Shown here: positions 1-11,231 of the stretch, piece by piece
Layout: the number at the start of each line of letters is the position of its first letter
Numbering within the stretch: the stretch's first letter is position 1
Assembly (NCBI GenBank): GCA_023078685.1
Contig: JALGAS010000005.1
Span: forward strand, 372,001 to 436,000
DNA from: Neopestalotiopsis rosae
Taxonomy: Eukaryota; Ascomycota; Sordariomycetes; Amphisphaeriales; Sporocadaceae
Length of the DNA: 64,000 nt
Direction: 5' to 3'
Program-made: the position numbers and the translations under genes
Notes under the pieces: generated by a model
What the model was told of the DNA's origin: nothing
The model's database searches: none
What the model saw: only the letters and a program-made list of their open reading frames with translations

Positions 1-543
1 GAACTCGGAGAGCTTGATATCAGACCACGTCAACTCGTCCACAAGCTTGCGCCTACCATCGCCGTCTTCTTCGCCATCATACAGAGACTGCCAATCTTCG
101 AGTGCATCGTCGGAACAGTCTCCTTGCTCTGAATCGTTGGAAGAGCCGTGCGAAAAGTAGTAGTCATCTCTGCCCCGCCAGTATAATCGTTTCCAATTTT
201 TGAGCTTGTCCTCTGCCATACGTAGACGCTCCTGGGCCCCGTCGAGCTCTTCCAGGAGCTCTGCCAGGTAGCCATCGTAATACTCTTGACCTTGATCCTG
301 GGAAAAGGTACATTGGCATTCTTCTGTATCCTCGTGCTCACTGTCTGTGTCGTCGTTGGAGTCCTTTTCACTGTCAACCTCCCAGTCGCACTTTCGTCTA
401 ATATAGTTGGTCGTACCAAAAGCTTCAACGGTGCGACCAGGTATATCTGGGAGGCGACTTGGATCATCTTCGCCTGTATCCGACATATACCCGGAATCCC
501 AAGATCTCTGTCTTCTTAGAGACGACAGTCCTCGTGCTATCAT
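1..543 (-). CDS. Acidic coiled-coil-like protein, partial at the left edge
   Basis: The frame is open without a stop from an ATG at 543-541 to the first base of the window, giving at least 181 residues; the 3' end lies outside. The in-frame stop upstream (580-582) makes 543 the most upstream start, and a second ATG at 486-484 is an alternative. I do not recognise a family. The product is strongly acidic, with runs rich in Asp, Glu and Ser, for example around residues 55-75 and 130-160. In between is a charged stretch (about residues 90-120, containing ELLEELDGAQERL) that should form a helix or coiled coil. No signal peptide or membrane segment is seen. The overlapping minus-strand frame at 30-467 is a shadow: it is Thr/Ser-rich with no family resemblance. 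Function is unknown. Confidence 0.55.
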   Translation of the reverse strand, partial: MIARGLSSLRRQRSWDSGYMSDTGEDDPSRLPDIPGRTVEAFGTTNYIRRKCDWEVDSEKDSNDDTDSEHEDTEECQCTFSQDQGQEYYDGYLAELLEELDGAQERLRMAEDKLKNWKRLYWRGRDDYYFSHGSSNDSEQGDCSDDALEDWQSLYDGEEDGDGRRKLVDELTWSDIKLSEF

Positions 544-1573
544 AGCAGTATCCCAAACTCGTTGGGTTGGTTTGAATTGTTAGTAATATGTGCTCGGGAG
601 CAAGGAAGGAGAAATTTGTAAGAATGCCTATGTAGAAGTGGAATGCAGAGACAAAGGAAAAGAAAAAGAGAAGATGAAGTATATCGCTATGCAAGTCTGT
701 AAAGGAGTGGAATCAGATTTAAATAAATATCAGTCAAATGGCCATGATTTATTGAGACGGGCTAGTGGCCGCTTATAAGTGGTTTGGTATGAACAATGGA
801 AAGTGTCGTGAACAAAGGCTCACTTGCAAGCCTTTTTTCTTGTTGGTTGGTGGTATTTTTAGCAATGTAGTCTCCACGTTTTCATTGTCTTGATCCTTTC
901 GACGGGTGACAAACAAGCACGGTGAGAGGCGGAGTCGAGTACATGTCCAACAGCACCAACAACCAATTGTACTGCTGGACTCGAATCACATCGTGAATGC
1001 ATACTCCCAGCTGGATGGGAAGTGGACTACTGCACTGCCGTCTGGGTACTGGCATGTCAGATTTGACTGATAGGACTCTCTTGATCTTCACTTGGTTATG
1101 GTTTGTCCAGGATTTCTCGTGGAGTCGTCCCACCATGGCCGCCTCTATACCACGACGCACAGTGAAATGTGTCACCGCAGTTATGTAACCCATCGCCCGC
1201 GTTCTCCCCAGGTTCGTTCATGGAAGTTATGCAAGCCAAAGAAGAAGAATAGCCAAAACACACCAAAAGTCGCAACGCCGGCAGCTGCCGGATCGCTGAG
1301 CTGAGTGGCAGGGATCATGACAAGCGAGATACCTACCAAATCGGGAATTGCGGAGGCAGGGAAAAATGCATGTGGGGGAGGGACATGGAGGGACTTGGAG
1401 GAACATTTCATTGACGTGCTCTGCGTATATACGAATACACTAGGCCATGCATGTACGCAAGGCTCGAACTATTGAAATTCCCGGGAGGACTTGAAGCGAT
1501 ACGACGATGCCGTAATGGTTCTCATTGGAGGCATTTTGCCATCCCGCACATGACCAAGCATGGCGGCAATGGA

Positions 1574-1612
<39 letters not shown>

Positions 1613-1786
1613 ACCGAGCGTCAGACACGTGAAGCAAAGACTATCCCAGCAGTCAATGCCGAGCTCATGTGAAGACTTTGAAATATAGATAATACCACGC
1701 ACTGCCCGTACCCAGCACACAATGCCCTAACCCATTACATTATCAGGTGTAGCCTACCTCCACTTACTTCTGTCGACCTCGCAGAT
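544..1786. other. Intergenic region, no supported gene
   Basis: The short frames on both strands here show no recognisable domain or convincing splice structure. The stretch separates the acidic minus-strand gene from the GH79 gene and probably contains the promoters of both, since they are divergent. The only distinctive element is a trinucleotide repeat near 1578-1609. Confidence 0.5.
1578..1609. repeat. (AGC)n trinucleotide microsatellite
   Basis: About ten perfect AGC/CAG units run in a row, roughly 180 bp upstream of the GH79 start codon. The minus-strand frames through it read poly-Leu or poly-Ala and are artefacts of the repeat. It is likely length-variable between strains. Confidence 0.9.
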
Positions 1787-3443
1787 ATGGCTGGAGGCAT
1801 CGTCAACACAATTGCTCTGTCGGCATTGGTAGCGGCTGAGGTGGTTTCGGCGGCCATTACCTTTGCTGTGCCGAGTCAGGCGCTCACTGGTGGCCTCAAG
1901 TACGCGCCGCTCGACCCGGCGCCCGTGGGTATCTCGTACGTCAATGCCGACACTGGGCAAAGGATGAGGGGAGCGTAGAAGAGAGGACACACGTCAAGTT
2001 GCTAACCACGGCGCAATACATAGATTTGAATTCTTCGCTTACCCGTCGTACTTCACCAATGTCACTGCTACGAACCAATGCCTCGCCAATTTGCAGACGC
2101 TCACGGGCACGTGGCCTCCCATTCGCATTGGTGGCACTACTCAGGATCGTGCTCTATACGACTCGACAACGTCTGCCTATGTTGTGTATACGGTCGCTAG
2201 CCCGGCCGATGCTCCCGCGTCGCTGACCTTTGGCTCCAGCTTCATGACACTCGCCAACACGTACAAGGGAAGTGTCGTGCTTGGACTGAACCGGGGCAAG
2301 AACAACATTGACAACACCATTTCTGCGGCAAAAGTCGCCGTGTCTTCCATGGGAAACTTGCTAGCCATTGAGCTGGGCAACGAACCAGAATGTGTGTACA
2401 TGGGCCCCTGTTGAATCGATCAGAACCTGCTAATGATCTCTACTCAGACTACACCAATGACGGTCAGCCGATTGCTTCTGGTGGATGGTCTCCAGCAATA
2501 GATGCCGCTTCACAAAACAACTGGGACATACGCGTCGGCTCGGCGGTCAACAAGGCCCCCATTATCCAGGCCGGCAACTCAAATGACTCCCCTCCCACTT
2601 GGGGCGCCGCGGAGCTCATTGCCACTGAGAATTCGACAGTGAAGCAATATGTCAAGACATATGCTCACCACAACTATCCAGGCGGCACCGTCACTTCATT
2701 GATGAGCCACACTAATATCGCCAGCAACCTGCATGTGTTTGACGCCGACGTGACTGCGGCGCTCGGACAAGGCAAGCCCTATGTCTTTGGAGAAACCAAC
2801 TCGGGTACGATTGGAACTATTGACCAGACAGTAAAAATATGGCTAACGCGTTGTTTGATCAGTCTCGGGTGGCGGCGCTGCTACCGTGTCGCCCACGTTT
2901 GGGGCAGCCCTGTGGACGCTCGATTATTCCCTCCGCGCCACGTATAGCAACATTTCTCGCACCTACTTCCACCACGGAACGGTGGGTAACTGTCAGTATT
3001 GCTTCTGGGGTCGGTACAGTATGGGAGCGCCGTACTATGGCGCCTATGCGGCAACTGCATTCCTCGCCAAGGCATCATACTTGACCGCCCTCGACAGCGG
3101 CACCACCAATTACGCCGCATACGCGGCCTACGACTCGAACAAGGCGCCGCTGCGTGCCCTGCTCTACAACTCGGACTACTATAGCGGCAGCGGCACGCGT
3201 TCAAGCCAGACCTTTGTGTTGACCGGGCTAACGGCGTCGTCGGTGCGAGCAAAGAGATTGACGGCAACCAGTGCCCTGTCGAGACAGGACCAGGGCCAGA
3301 TTCCGACCTTTGGCGGCCAGTCCTTTACCGATGGGACTTGCGTGGTGACGGGCTCCGAGACATATGAGACGGTTGCCGTATCCAACGGGCAAGCCTCATT
3401 CACAGTCAGTGCTAGTGAGGCTCTGGTCGTTTACCTCCAGTAG
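1787..3443 (+). CDS. Secreted glycoside hydrolase family 79 (beta-glucuronidase-like), four exons
   Basis: Exons are 1787-1935, 2024-2391, 2448-2804 and 2863-3443, giving 484 residues. The introns (88, 56 and 58 nt) have GTACGT, GTGTGT and GTACGA donors, CAG/TAG acceptors and GCTAAC or GCTAAT branch sites. Joining them restores the GH79-type stretches ISFEFF, GNEPEYYTND and ETNSVSGGG. The N-terminus (about residues 1-22) is a hydrophobic signal peptide, so the enzyme should be secreted. The probable acid/base is E170 in GNEPE and the nucleophile E288 in FGETNS, the two conserved glutamates expected for a retaining clan-A (beta/alpha)8 barrel. The C-terminal part ending SEALVVYLQ resembles the GH79 beta-sandwich domain. 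Length is typical of fungal GH79. Known members release glucuronic or 4-O-methyl-glucuronic acid from arabinogalactan proteins and related glycans; the substrate here cannot be told from sequence. Confidence 0.88.
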
Positions 3444-4387
3444 GAAGCGAGTAGTGGCGTGTCCAGATATTATTCCGTCTTTGTCATACAGAGTATCAAT
3501 ATGACCGTTCCTGGAACGATATACTCCTCTCGTTCTTCTCCGGGTAGATATTCAAGATGAATGAGCCTGACCGCACCTGCGAATGACTTGTATCGAGATA
3601 CCTCAACATGAGCCAAGGCACCTTGATGATTCAAGGCAATGTAGACGTAATCCAAGCATCAATCCAAACTCATATCCGGCGGCTCCCTAAAAGAATATTC
3701 AGTATCAGCAGCTCACGGCTCTGCCAAGCCACAAGCCGAACAATTGCTTCTCTGATTCCGTCCATTGTTCCAGCAATAAACGTTTTCAGTCATTCTCTAT
3801 AGCCGTTGTATGGGCATCTTTCCAAACGAGAAGGGCGAGTCCTTATCATGACTGACTTCTGCTTATCAAGTCCTGGCGTCGAGACGTGATCAACACTCTC
3901 TTTCCTGACCGGGGGGCTGGTAGTGGAGGTCCTGGAAGAGGGGCCAGCTGACGATCAGGCCCCAGAATCCCCTTGAACCGAAGCCAGGGATCAGTGGCTC
4001 ATTGCAGAAGTCTCCGCCGACTGAGCAGCCAGCGACGCGTCCCAGGAGCAGGCGTTGCGTGCCAGTAGAATCATTTCTCCAGGGGTGCCAGATTAAGAAT
4101 AAGCCTCGCAACGTCTGAGCTAAGATGATCAGGACTACACCCGAATTCTTAGCCCCGGACATCCGATGCATGGCGTTTCAATCTAGGGTGGACAGACGAA
4201 ACAAAGAATGACAGTTATCAGAAATTGTTTCAATATTGGAGGATTCTGACAAAAGTTGTTCAACAATACTTACACATGAATGACGAGTTATTTCGATTCT
4301 CTGTTGATTCTCTTCTAGTTCCCGCTTTCTTATTTGGACGCATTGCTATTCACTCAGCATTCGAACATCTTTTCGATATCATTGTCC
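3444..4387. other. Intergenic region, no supported gene
   Basis: This lies between the stop of the GH79 gene and the start of the C2H2-like gene. Only short unsupported frames are present. It probably holds the GH79 3' UTR and the promoter of the next gene. I see no repeat or RNA gene. Confidence 0.5.
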
Positions 4388-5624
4388 ATGGATCTCGATA
4401 CGGTGAATGCCCTCGTGACGGCACTCGTATCAAATTATCAAGACGGCGTCGAGTTCTATGCAAAATGGCAGCGCATAAACTGGCAAGAGAACCACTATGG
4501 AGACCGAGCAAAGGGCAAAGCAGCAAGTAACGGCGGATGCTGTGGCATGGTTGCTTCGTTGAGCTTTTCGGCGCATCGAATCAGGGAAGCTTTTGACAAG
4601 GGCGTGAGAGTTCTTGGACAAGACTTTTCAGTCGGCGACGGTATGACAGATTTTCGCTTGCCCATAAATTCATCTTATTCCTCTTCGATATTCGAACAGA
4701 CCGACAAGATATACTAACGTGGACGAATTATGCTGCCCAGAAACGTGCCGTGCCTCGCTCGTCACCAATTTGCGGCAACTCCAGGCGCGAATCAATGTGC
4801 TGCGCAACGCTGCAGAAGGGGCGAATCCGCCTTTGGGACTGTTTGCTATCATTAAAGCCTCAGAGGCCGTCCGTGCCTCGACGATCCGCGCGCTGAATGA
4901 GCAGTATCGGCGACAGGCTTCTGGCCGTCCGACACCAAGTGAGCTCTCGTTGGGAACCCGTCGATCTCGGGCTAGCTTGTCCCTGTCTGAGGATGCGCTT
5001 GTGGCACTGGATGCCATGACGACCTCGGCGACGACGACAACAGTCCAAAACGACGGCGGTGGCGGACTCGGCAGCCGCTGCTTGAGCAGCCCAAGGCGGT
5101 CTCGATTCCTGACGCTGCCCATGGAAACCATTGTAGACGGCATTGCCACCCCCGTGTCTGCCGGCTCGCGGAGATCTGGTCTGTTTTCCGAACCACCATC
5201 TCCGCCACTTACGCCAACGCGGACCGATGACTGGCACTCATCGCGATCCAAGCGCTCCTCAATCGTCTCGACCCGATCCCGGCCCGTTTCTACTGCCGCT
5301 CTGGGCCTCTTTTGTCCTGAGGCCATGAGGTATCAGCTTGACCCTGCGAGGCGCGTGACGAGCAGGGTTTGCAAGTGCGGTCAGGATCTTTCGGCGCAGT
5401 GCGCTGGCGAAAACTTGCCCATGAACCTCAAAGAGGGCTTCCAGATGACGCCCAGATTTGTTGCCAAGTCCCATCACGTTGGTGTCGGATTCGGCTGTGT
5501 CCTGTGCATCTCAACTGGCCAAGCGGGCACGTTTGAGAATCTTGCCTCGTTGAAAAGTCACATTAATTCTAGCCACGACAAGTGGCAGATTCTGCACGAT
5601 CGCGACATGACAACGGGCTGTTGA
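4388..5624 (+). CDS. Ascomycete-specific protein with a C-terminal C2H2-like zinc site, two exons
   Basis: Exon 1 is 4388-4640 and exon 2 is 4741-5624, giving 378 residues. The 100-nt intron has a GTATGA donor, an ACTAAC branch site at about 4723-4728 and a CAG acceptor. The start MDLDTVNALV was chosen because it opens a conserved-looking helical domain (about residues 1-135); an in-frame ATG at 4334 would add 18 residues. The middle (about 140-285) is low-complexity and Ser/Arg/Pro-rich, with several SPP and TP sites that could be phosphorylated. Near the C-terminus is a CKC...C cluster, then Cys337, Cys340, His358 and His363 (C-x2-C-x17-H-x4-H), resembling a C2H2 zinc finger with a long loop. 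Such proteins are common and uncharacterised in Sordariomycetes. A nuclear or regulatory role is only an inference. Confidence 0.75.
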
Positions 5625-7637
5625 GGAACTTTTCTACAGAAATTTCAGTTTCTCGTGGCAAGGGGAAGCGTCTATATGCAATAATTATGAACAAAGTGGC
5701 GGTGGCGACCTCGAGGCAGAGCATGAGGCTTGAAATGAAATGTCATGAGATTGACATGAGCCATGCTGATCCGCTTTAAAAATGCAATGAGTAGTGTAGG
5801 GGATAGATGGTCCTATTATTTATGTCGCAACTCCGGATTCGACTGAGGGAACTTGCTTCCAGCCGATATTTACCCAAATCTCCTACATGGTCGGTCATGT
5901 CAATCAGAGCGCCTGGGAATCCTGTTTCTCTGATGACTATGTCGTGTAACAATGCGAGATGCGAGTAGAACAGCCCAACGTAAAGTTGGAGATTCTCACA
6001 CAGCTCACAGACGTCCTATACAATGAACCGATAGTCAGCGAAAAATAAAGGGCATGACTGTTAAGCTTTGTGGTCAACCCTTCGCGTCTACATACACAAA
6101 AACTCGTCTGGTCTCGCCTGATTGTCCTGATAATTCGCAATGATGTGTCACCGGCGTCTGCCGGGGAGATAATTGTCAGAATTGCCCGTAGTATGTGCAG
6201 CCCGGCAGGATGCAGCCGTATTTATTGGTGGTGACAGTATCATTGGTGACAGAGGTACAGTCGACATCCCTGCATGCTACTGTGAGCTCGGTGATTCGAT
6301 GTCCGCACTTGTGGTGGATGAAAATCTTATGTCTACACATTGGGTGGGAATAGAAATAGTAAGTAAGTAGACGGATGTAACAACGAGAAAAATGATGGAT
6401 GATATCAGGTACGAGGTATCAGAGCCAGGTAGGGGCCAAAGAAGTAGAAGAAACGCGGGACCGCAAAAGCCTGCATTCTTGCTTGTTTCACATTTGATCA
6501 TCCTCGTTCATTCTATATATATGCACGTGTAAGTGAGGAGAAGGACGCAGACGGTAGGTGGTTGCCGACTTATCGCCCAACGACAGACTGGCGGTACGCG
6601 CCAGAAGTTGGAGGTCTTCTGGACTCGCTCCAGGGCATTCTTATCCTACTTCGGACTTTAACATGTCTTGCGGTTGGTAAACATAACAAGATCAAAAAAG
6701 GTGAAGTACTCCGGATGGGGGTTTATGCTTGGGGCGTCCCGCAGCAGACGGACGGAGAGAAACAGGAAGAATAAACCGATATTATGTACGAGTAAGACTA
6801 TAGTGTATTCCCACATAGTAACGAGGACTTGTACGATGCGGATCACGAGCCAGTCGGAGCGCACCGAGCCGTCCGGTGTGGGTGAGAGCTGCTTGGCCGA
6901 GACTCGATCTATATCGAAGTGGAGGCTATATAGCCAACTTTTATTCACATGACATTAAACAAATAAAGGAGCAATACAGAAAAACGGATTCCCATCGCTG
7001 TGCCTATACAATGTTCAAAGGCCAGAACACTCCACAGTAGATGACATCGCTCGAGGAGGGAGGGGCCACTATCGGCACTCGAGCGCGCGCTACCAAGAAG
7101 GGATCATAGTGCGGGCCGCAATGGCTGGAAGGGGGTACTTCTGAAACTCGGATGGTGCGGGATATACGAGGGAGGAGGGAAAAGAGATACAGGCGCTTGA
7201 CTGCTAATAAGTAGTACTATAGCTCGTCCAGCGTTATATACCACAAGGAAACTCGAGCAACACTGCGCGGCATCACGCGATCAAGTGACTGATGTTGTAG
7301 CAGGGTATTGGAACGGGTGGGATGCCATCAAAGAGTTCATCGCATCCCAACCCTCCTCAAGATCCCAGTTGGCTATCTATCATGTCATGATGCACAACGA
7401 AATTTTGACATCTGACACACCCGCCGCCCAACTTGTTATCCAAGTGATAAGGGATACCGGATTATTAATGCAACGCTACATACATATTACATTACATAGT
7501 ATGGTCGTTGAGCTTCCTGCAGATCCGTGCCTCCACTCGGGCGCAGCGGCGTTGGGCAGCTAGCCATGGCTTGAATCCGTCCGGATTTCTCATTCAATGC
7601 CGACTGAAAACGGGCACGGTAGAATCGACAGGCCATG
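5625..7637. other. Intergenic region of about 2 kb, no supported gene
   Basis: Frames on both strands are short (under 100 codons), lack recognisable domains and could not be joined across good splice signals. The stretch holds the 3' ends of the two converging neighbours (C2H2-like gene and kinase). A short species-specific gene cannot be excluded, for example around 6660-6950 where frames of similar length lie on both strands. Confidence 0.45.
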
Positions 7638-9966
7638 CTACCCATGTTCTACGTAATCCCAGCGCGTATTACATAACCGCCCCCATCGGTCGACTGACCA
7701 TAGAATAACAAAGTGTAACATGAACAGGACCATGCTCAACCGCCAACCCCATCGCCACCGGGTCGGGGTCGACTGGTAGGGCTGCCGCAAGGTGTTCCTT
7801 CTGGGAGACCTCGTGAGCTCATGCCCGTGAGGCGCTCCGAGGTCCATGGCTGCGAGACCGATCAGGGTAGTACTGATCTCGAGACGAGCCGCCAGCGGCC
7901 AACAGATCCGAGCCAATGATATCATCTTGACCATGAATGAACTAAAACGTACCAGGAATACCACAACCTCATTGTTGTCATTGTAAAAACGACCGATCCC
8001 ATGCCAGACGAGAGCCCTCCTGTGTTGAATATCGCCCCAGAAGGTAGAAGGCGGTGGCATGAGGAGCGGCGGAGACGCCCTGGCTGAATGGTCATCCGCC
8101 TCATCCTCAGACCAGACTGGTTCTTGGACTTGTCCATCTTGGCCCCTCGAGAGCGCTGTGGCATGTGGACGGCCATGGCGGCTGGATTTTGAATGTTTTT
8201 GCAGACTGCCTGAAGGCTCAGCAGTTGCATGTAGTGTCGACTCGGGTGGCGCCCAGGCAATCTGATCCATGGCCACTGCTTCGTCCGCCACTCGGAAGCG
8301 CTGATGCTTGATGGGCTCTGCTACAGGTGTGCCAGGCACCAAGGGCGAGTCCAACGAGTGCACTCTCCGCTCATGCATGTTGAGTGGGGGTGCGGCCCCC
8401 ATGGATTCACGGCGAGGCGTTCCCACGTTGGACTCGTGATTCATGGCATCGAGAACATCGGCTGCGGTCGGCCGGTCAGTCGGGTTCAAGGCGAGCATCT
8501 GCTTTAGAAGATGATACAACTTGGCGGGGAGATCAGGACGCTCTCTTCGCTCATCCTGAAAGCCTTTCCAGTCCGCAATCTCGGCCTTGAGCAAATCAAT
8601 GTCTTCCAACTCCTCCTGTATTGTGTTGGCATTGGCATATGGCAACCGTCCAAAACAAAGGAAGTAGAGAATCATTCCCATGGAAAAGACGTCCGATTTT
8701 GTACTAAAATTACCAAAGCGGCCTGCACCATCTTGTGTGAGAACCTCGGGCGCACAGTATGAGATGGTACCAGTCGTGCCGGTGGATTTCCTTACGGCGT
8801 TCTCGGGCTGTACCTCGCCAAAGTCGCTGATCAGACAGGTAAGCTTGCCATTCTCCTGATGAAGCAGGCAGTTGCTGGGCTTGAGGTCGCGATGGATGTA
8901 ATTGGAGCCATGTAGGTAGGCCAGACCCGAGACAATATCCCTGAATAGAGAATAAATTTCATCAAAGGTGAGGTGGCGCTGCGAGAAGAGGTCGGGCTTT
9001 TCGGCTTGGCCCTTGGATCGCCTGCGCATCTGGGCCTTGAGCTGCTCCTTGGTCTTCTCCTTGGGCTGGTCGCCTACTACATAGCGCAGCAAATCGCCGC
9101 CGTTACAGTACTGTTGTAGGATAAAGGCGCAGGCGACGGTGGGACCAAAGCGAAGCAGCTTGACATCTTCGAGCCAGACGTGACGGTAGGATACGAGGTT
9201 TGGGTGTGACAATTTGGCCAGAAGCTCGACCTCGACCAGAACCTTTTCAAGCCAGGCGTGGTCATCGCCAACGGGAACCCGCTTGCAGGCAAAATGGCCG
9301 AGGTGGCAGCCATCGATCTCGTGGCGGACGAGCAGCACGACTCCCTTTCCGCCGCGGCCCAGCTCGCGCTCCTCAACGAAGAAGGTTTTGAAGTAGTTGG
9401 GGCTGAATGCTTCACGAGTGATGCGCGGGCCGGGGGCAGGGGCGCTCGATACGAACTCGGCATCTTCCCCAACGTCGTCGTGAACAGCCGACTCATCGTA
9501 GACGGGCAAGTTGGGCTGGGTCAGCCTCCGGATGGGACTCGAAGGCGGATGCGGCGGTGCTTGGCGGCGAGCAGCGCGGAGCATGCGAAAGTAGTTTGGG
9601 TTCATGTAGGACTCATCGTGGGTAGCGGGGTTGTCAAAGTGTCGCTCGGGAGAGGATGAACGGGTGCGCAAAGGCTGGTGACAGGTCGGACACTCGGTCA
9701 GAGACAGACCACGAATGTCGAGACGCTGCGAAGTAGGATCACGAACGACGAGGGCATTGCGGTGGCGCCTATTATCATGGGACAAAGGTCGAATATGTTA
9801 GCCAAGCGGGGGAAGATGACTGTCGTAAGACTCTGGTCGCTGGTCCTCTCTGCATTCTTGGATGGCCATCAATGGGTAAAAGAAAGCGAATTTCACAAGA
9901 AAAGAGAAGCAGCACGTACAGCACAATCTCGCGGCCCTCTCGCGAGGTGTAGGGGATCAATTCCAT
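7638..9966 (-). CDS. IKS1: IKS1-like Ser/Thr protein kinase, two exons
   Basis: Exon 1 is 9966-9920 (16 codons including the junction) and exon 2 is 9768-7638. The 151-nt intron (GTACGT donor, CTAAC branch, TAG acceptor) joins MELIPYTSREGREIVL to RHRNALVVRD. Starting inside the second exon at 9785 would lose the typical IKS1 N-terminus. The product is 725 residues. It has an N-terminal CPTC motif (about 42-45), then NPNYF and SPNYFKTFF, which are characteristic of the Iks1 family. The kinase domain (about 145-485) has a glycine loop GRGGKG at 153-158, catalytic Lys178, an IHRDLKPSN loop with Asp310, and DFG at 331. The C-terminus (about 600-725) has one or two hydrophobic segments suggesting membrane association. 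Yeast Iks1 is a poorly characterised kinase linked to stress tolerance. A GTACGT inside the C-terminal exon might mark an optional intron, but removing it breaks the conserved frame. Confidence 0.88.
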
Positions 9967-11231
9967 AATAGTACGCAGTACTAGCTTAATAGACTAGTTT
10001 GGCGGTCCTTTCAAGCTCGTCATCAAGTTGGCGGGCGTATAGGCCGTCAAGGCGAATAGATGCCCGGGAAGGCGCCGATGCTGGCGATGGAGGTGCACAT
10101 GGAAGAGAGCTACGAGCACGAGCTTCTCGAAAGAAAATGCGTGGGTTTCGTTGTCGTCGTCGCCGTTGTCGTCTTTGCGGGGACAAAGAGCAGTGATGTA
10201 TGTAGATTGTATAAGGAAGGTAGGTGATTGTTTGTACTACCGCGGCGGAACATGCGACGAGCAGCAGACAGTCTGGAGCCGAATGGCTTTGAGGTCAGCA
10301 ACTTGCCCGTCGCCGCTGTAGGAAACGTTGCTGTTGTTGTCGTAAGGAGGGAGGAATTACTTATTTTGTTATTCTGTGTTTGGAAATTGTGCTGGTCTCA
10401 CTCGTTCCTGCCTCGTTGCCGTCTCGTCTCGGCTGGTCGCAAAATGACATAGATCTGACAGATCCCGAGTCTAGTTCAGTCATTCCACTGAGCTGAGTGA
10501 GCTCAGAACCAGAACTCCTTGCAGTGTCTGGGTGAGGAAAGACATTGTCTCCACCCAAGGAAGCACTCCAAGCACTCTAACTTGAAGTGCTCCACTACCA
10601 CAAGAGGCGGGGTGGGGTGACGGGGCGCGTTGAGCGGGTCGAGGAATGTACTGGTAGAGTCGAGCTGAGCCCTGTCATGTACCTCGACGTGGGGTAGGAA
10701 GCCATGAGTCCCCATGCAACCCCCGTTAGATGCATCTTGTCTCAACGGCTACACGTTCTGGTCTCGGCCGCCAAAGTACCAGCTGCCTCCAAGCTTGTAG
10801 CTTCTGAGACTGCCCAAAGTGCTAGTCAAGTATGAGAGGCCTGGTTCCACCCACCACCACTCACCACTCTGCTGACTGGACTCAAGTGCTCGCAATACTT
10901 CAACTTACAATGTGTGAATACGTAATCATTCCCAACTCTGTAGCAATACAAATTGTCTGTTGGCCCTCGAATGCTGACGGGAGAATCAGGTCACAGATAG
11001 CTCCCATTTGAGGAGTCATGGGTGGATGAGCCTTGTATAAGCAATAGAATGCGGGTATATTATCATTAATTGTATGTATGCAACGGTCGTGGCGCATTCT
11101 ATGCTGTAACCAATATGTACGGAAGGCGATATCTACATCTCCAGCAGACAGACAGACAGAGAGTACTGCGCTCTGCGTCGACCCGCCATCATCGCTCATG
11201 CTGCTTCGTGCGTGCTTACATATAGTATGTA
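9967..11231. other. Intergenic region, no supported gene
   Basis: This lies between the kinase start codon and the 3' end of the carotenoid oxygenase. It should contain the kinase promoter and 5' UTR. Short frames exist but none shows a domain. No RNA gene or repeat is visible. Confidence 0.45.

Noticed and set aside
7890..7975. Possible 80-nt intron (GTACGT...CAG) in the kinase C-terminus
   Set aside because: Removing it shifts the frame and destroys the conserved ICWPLAARLE...LIGLAAMDLG segment.
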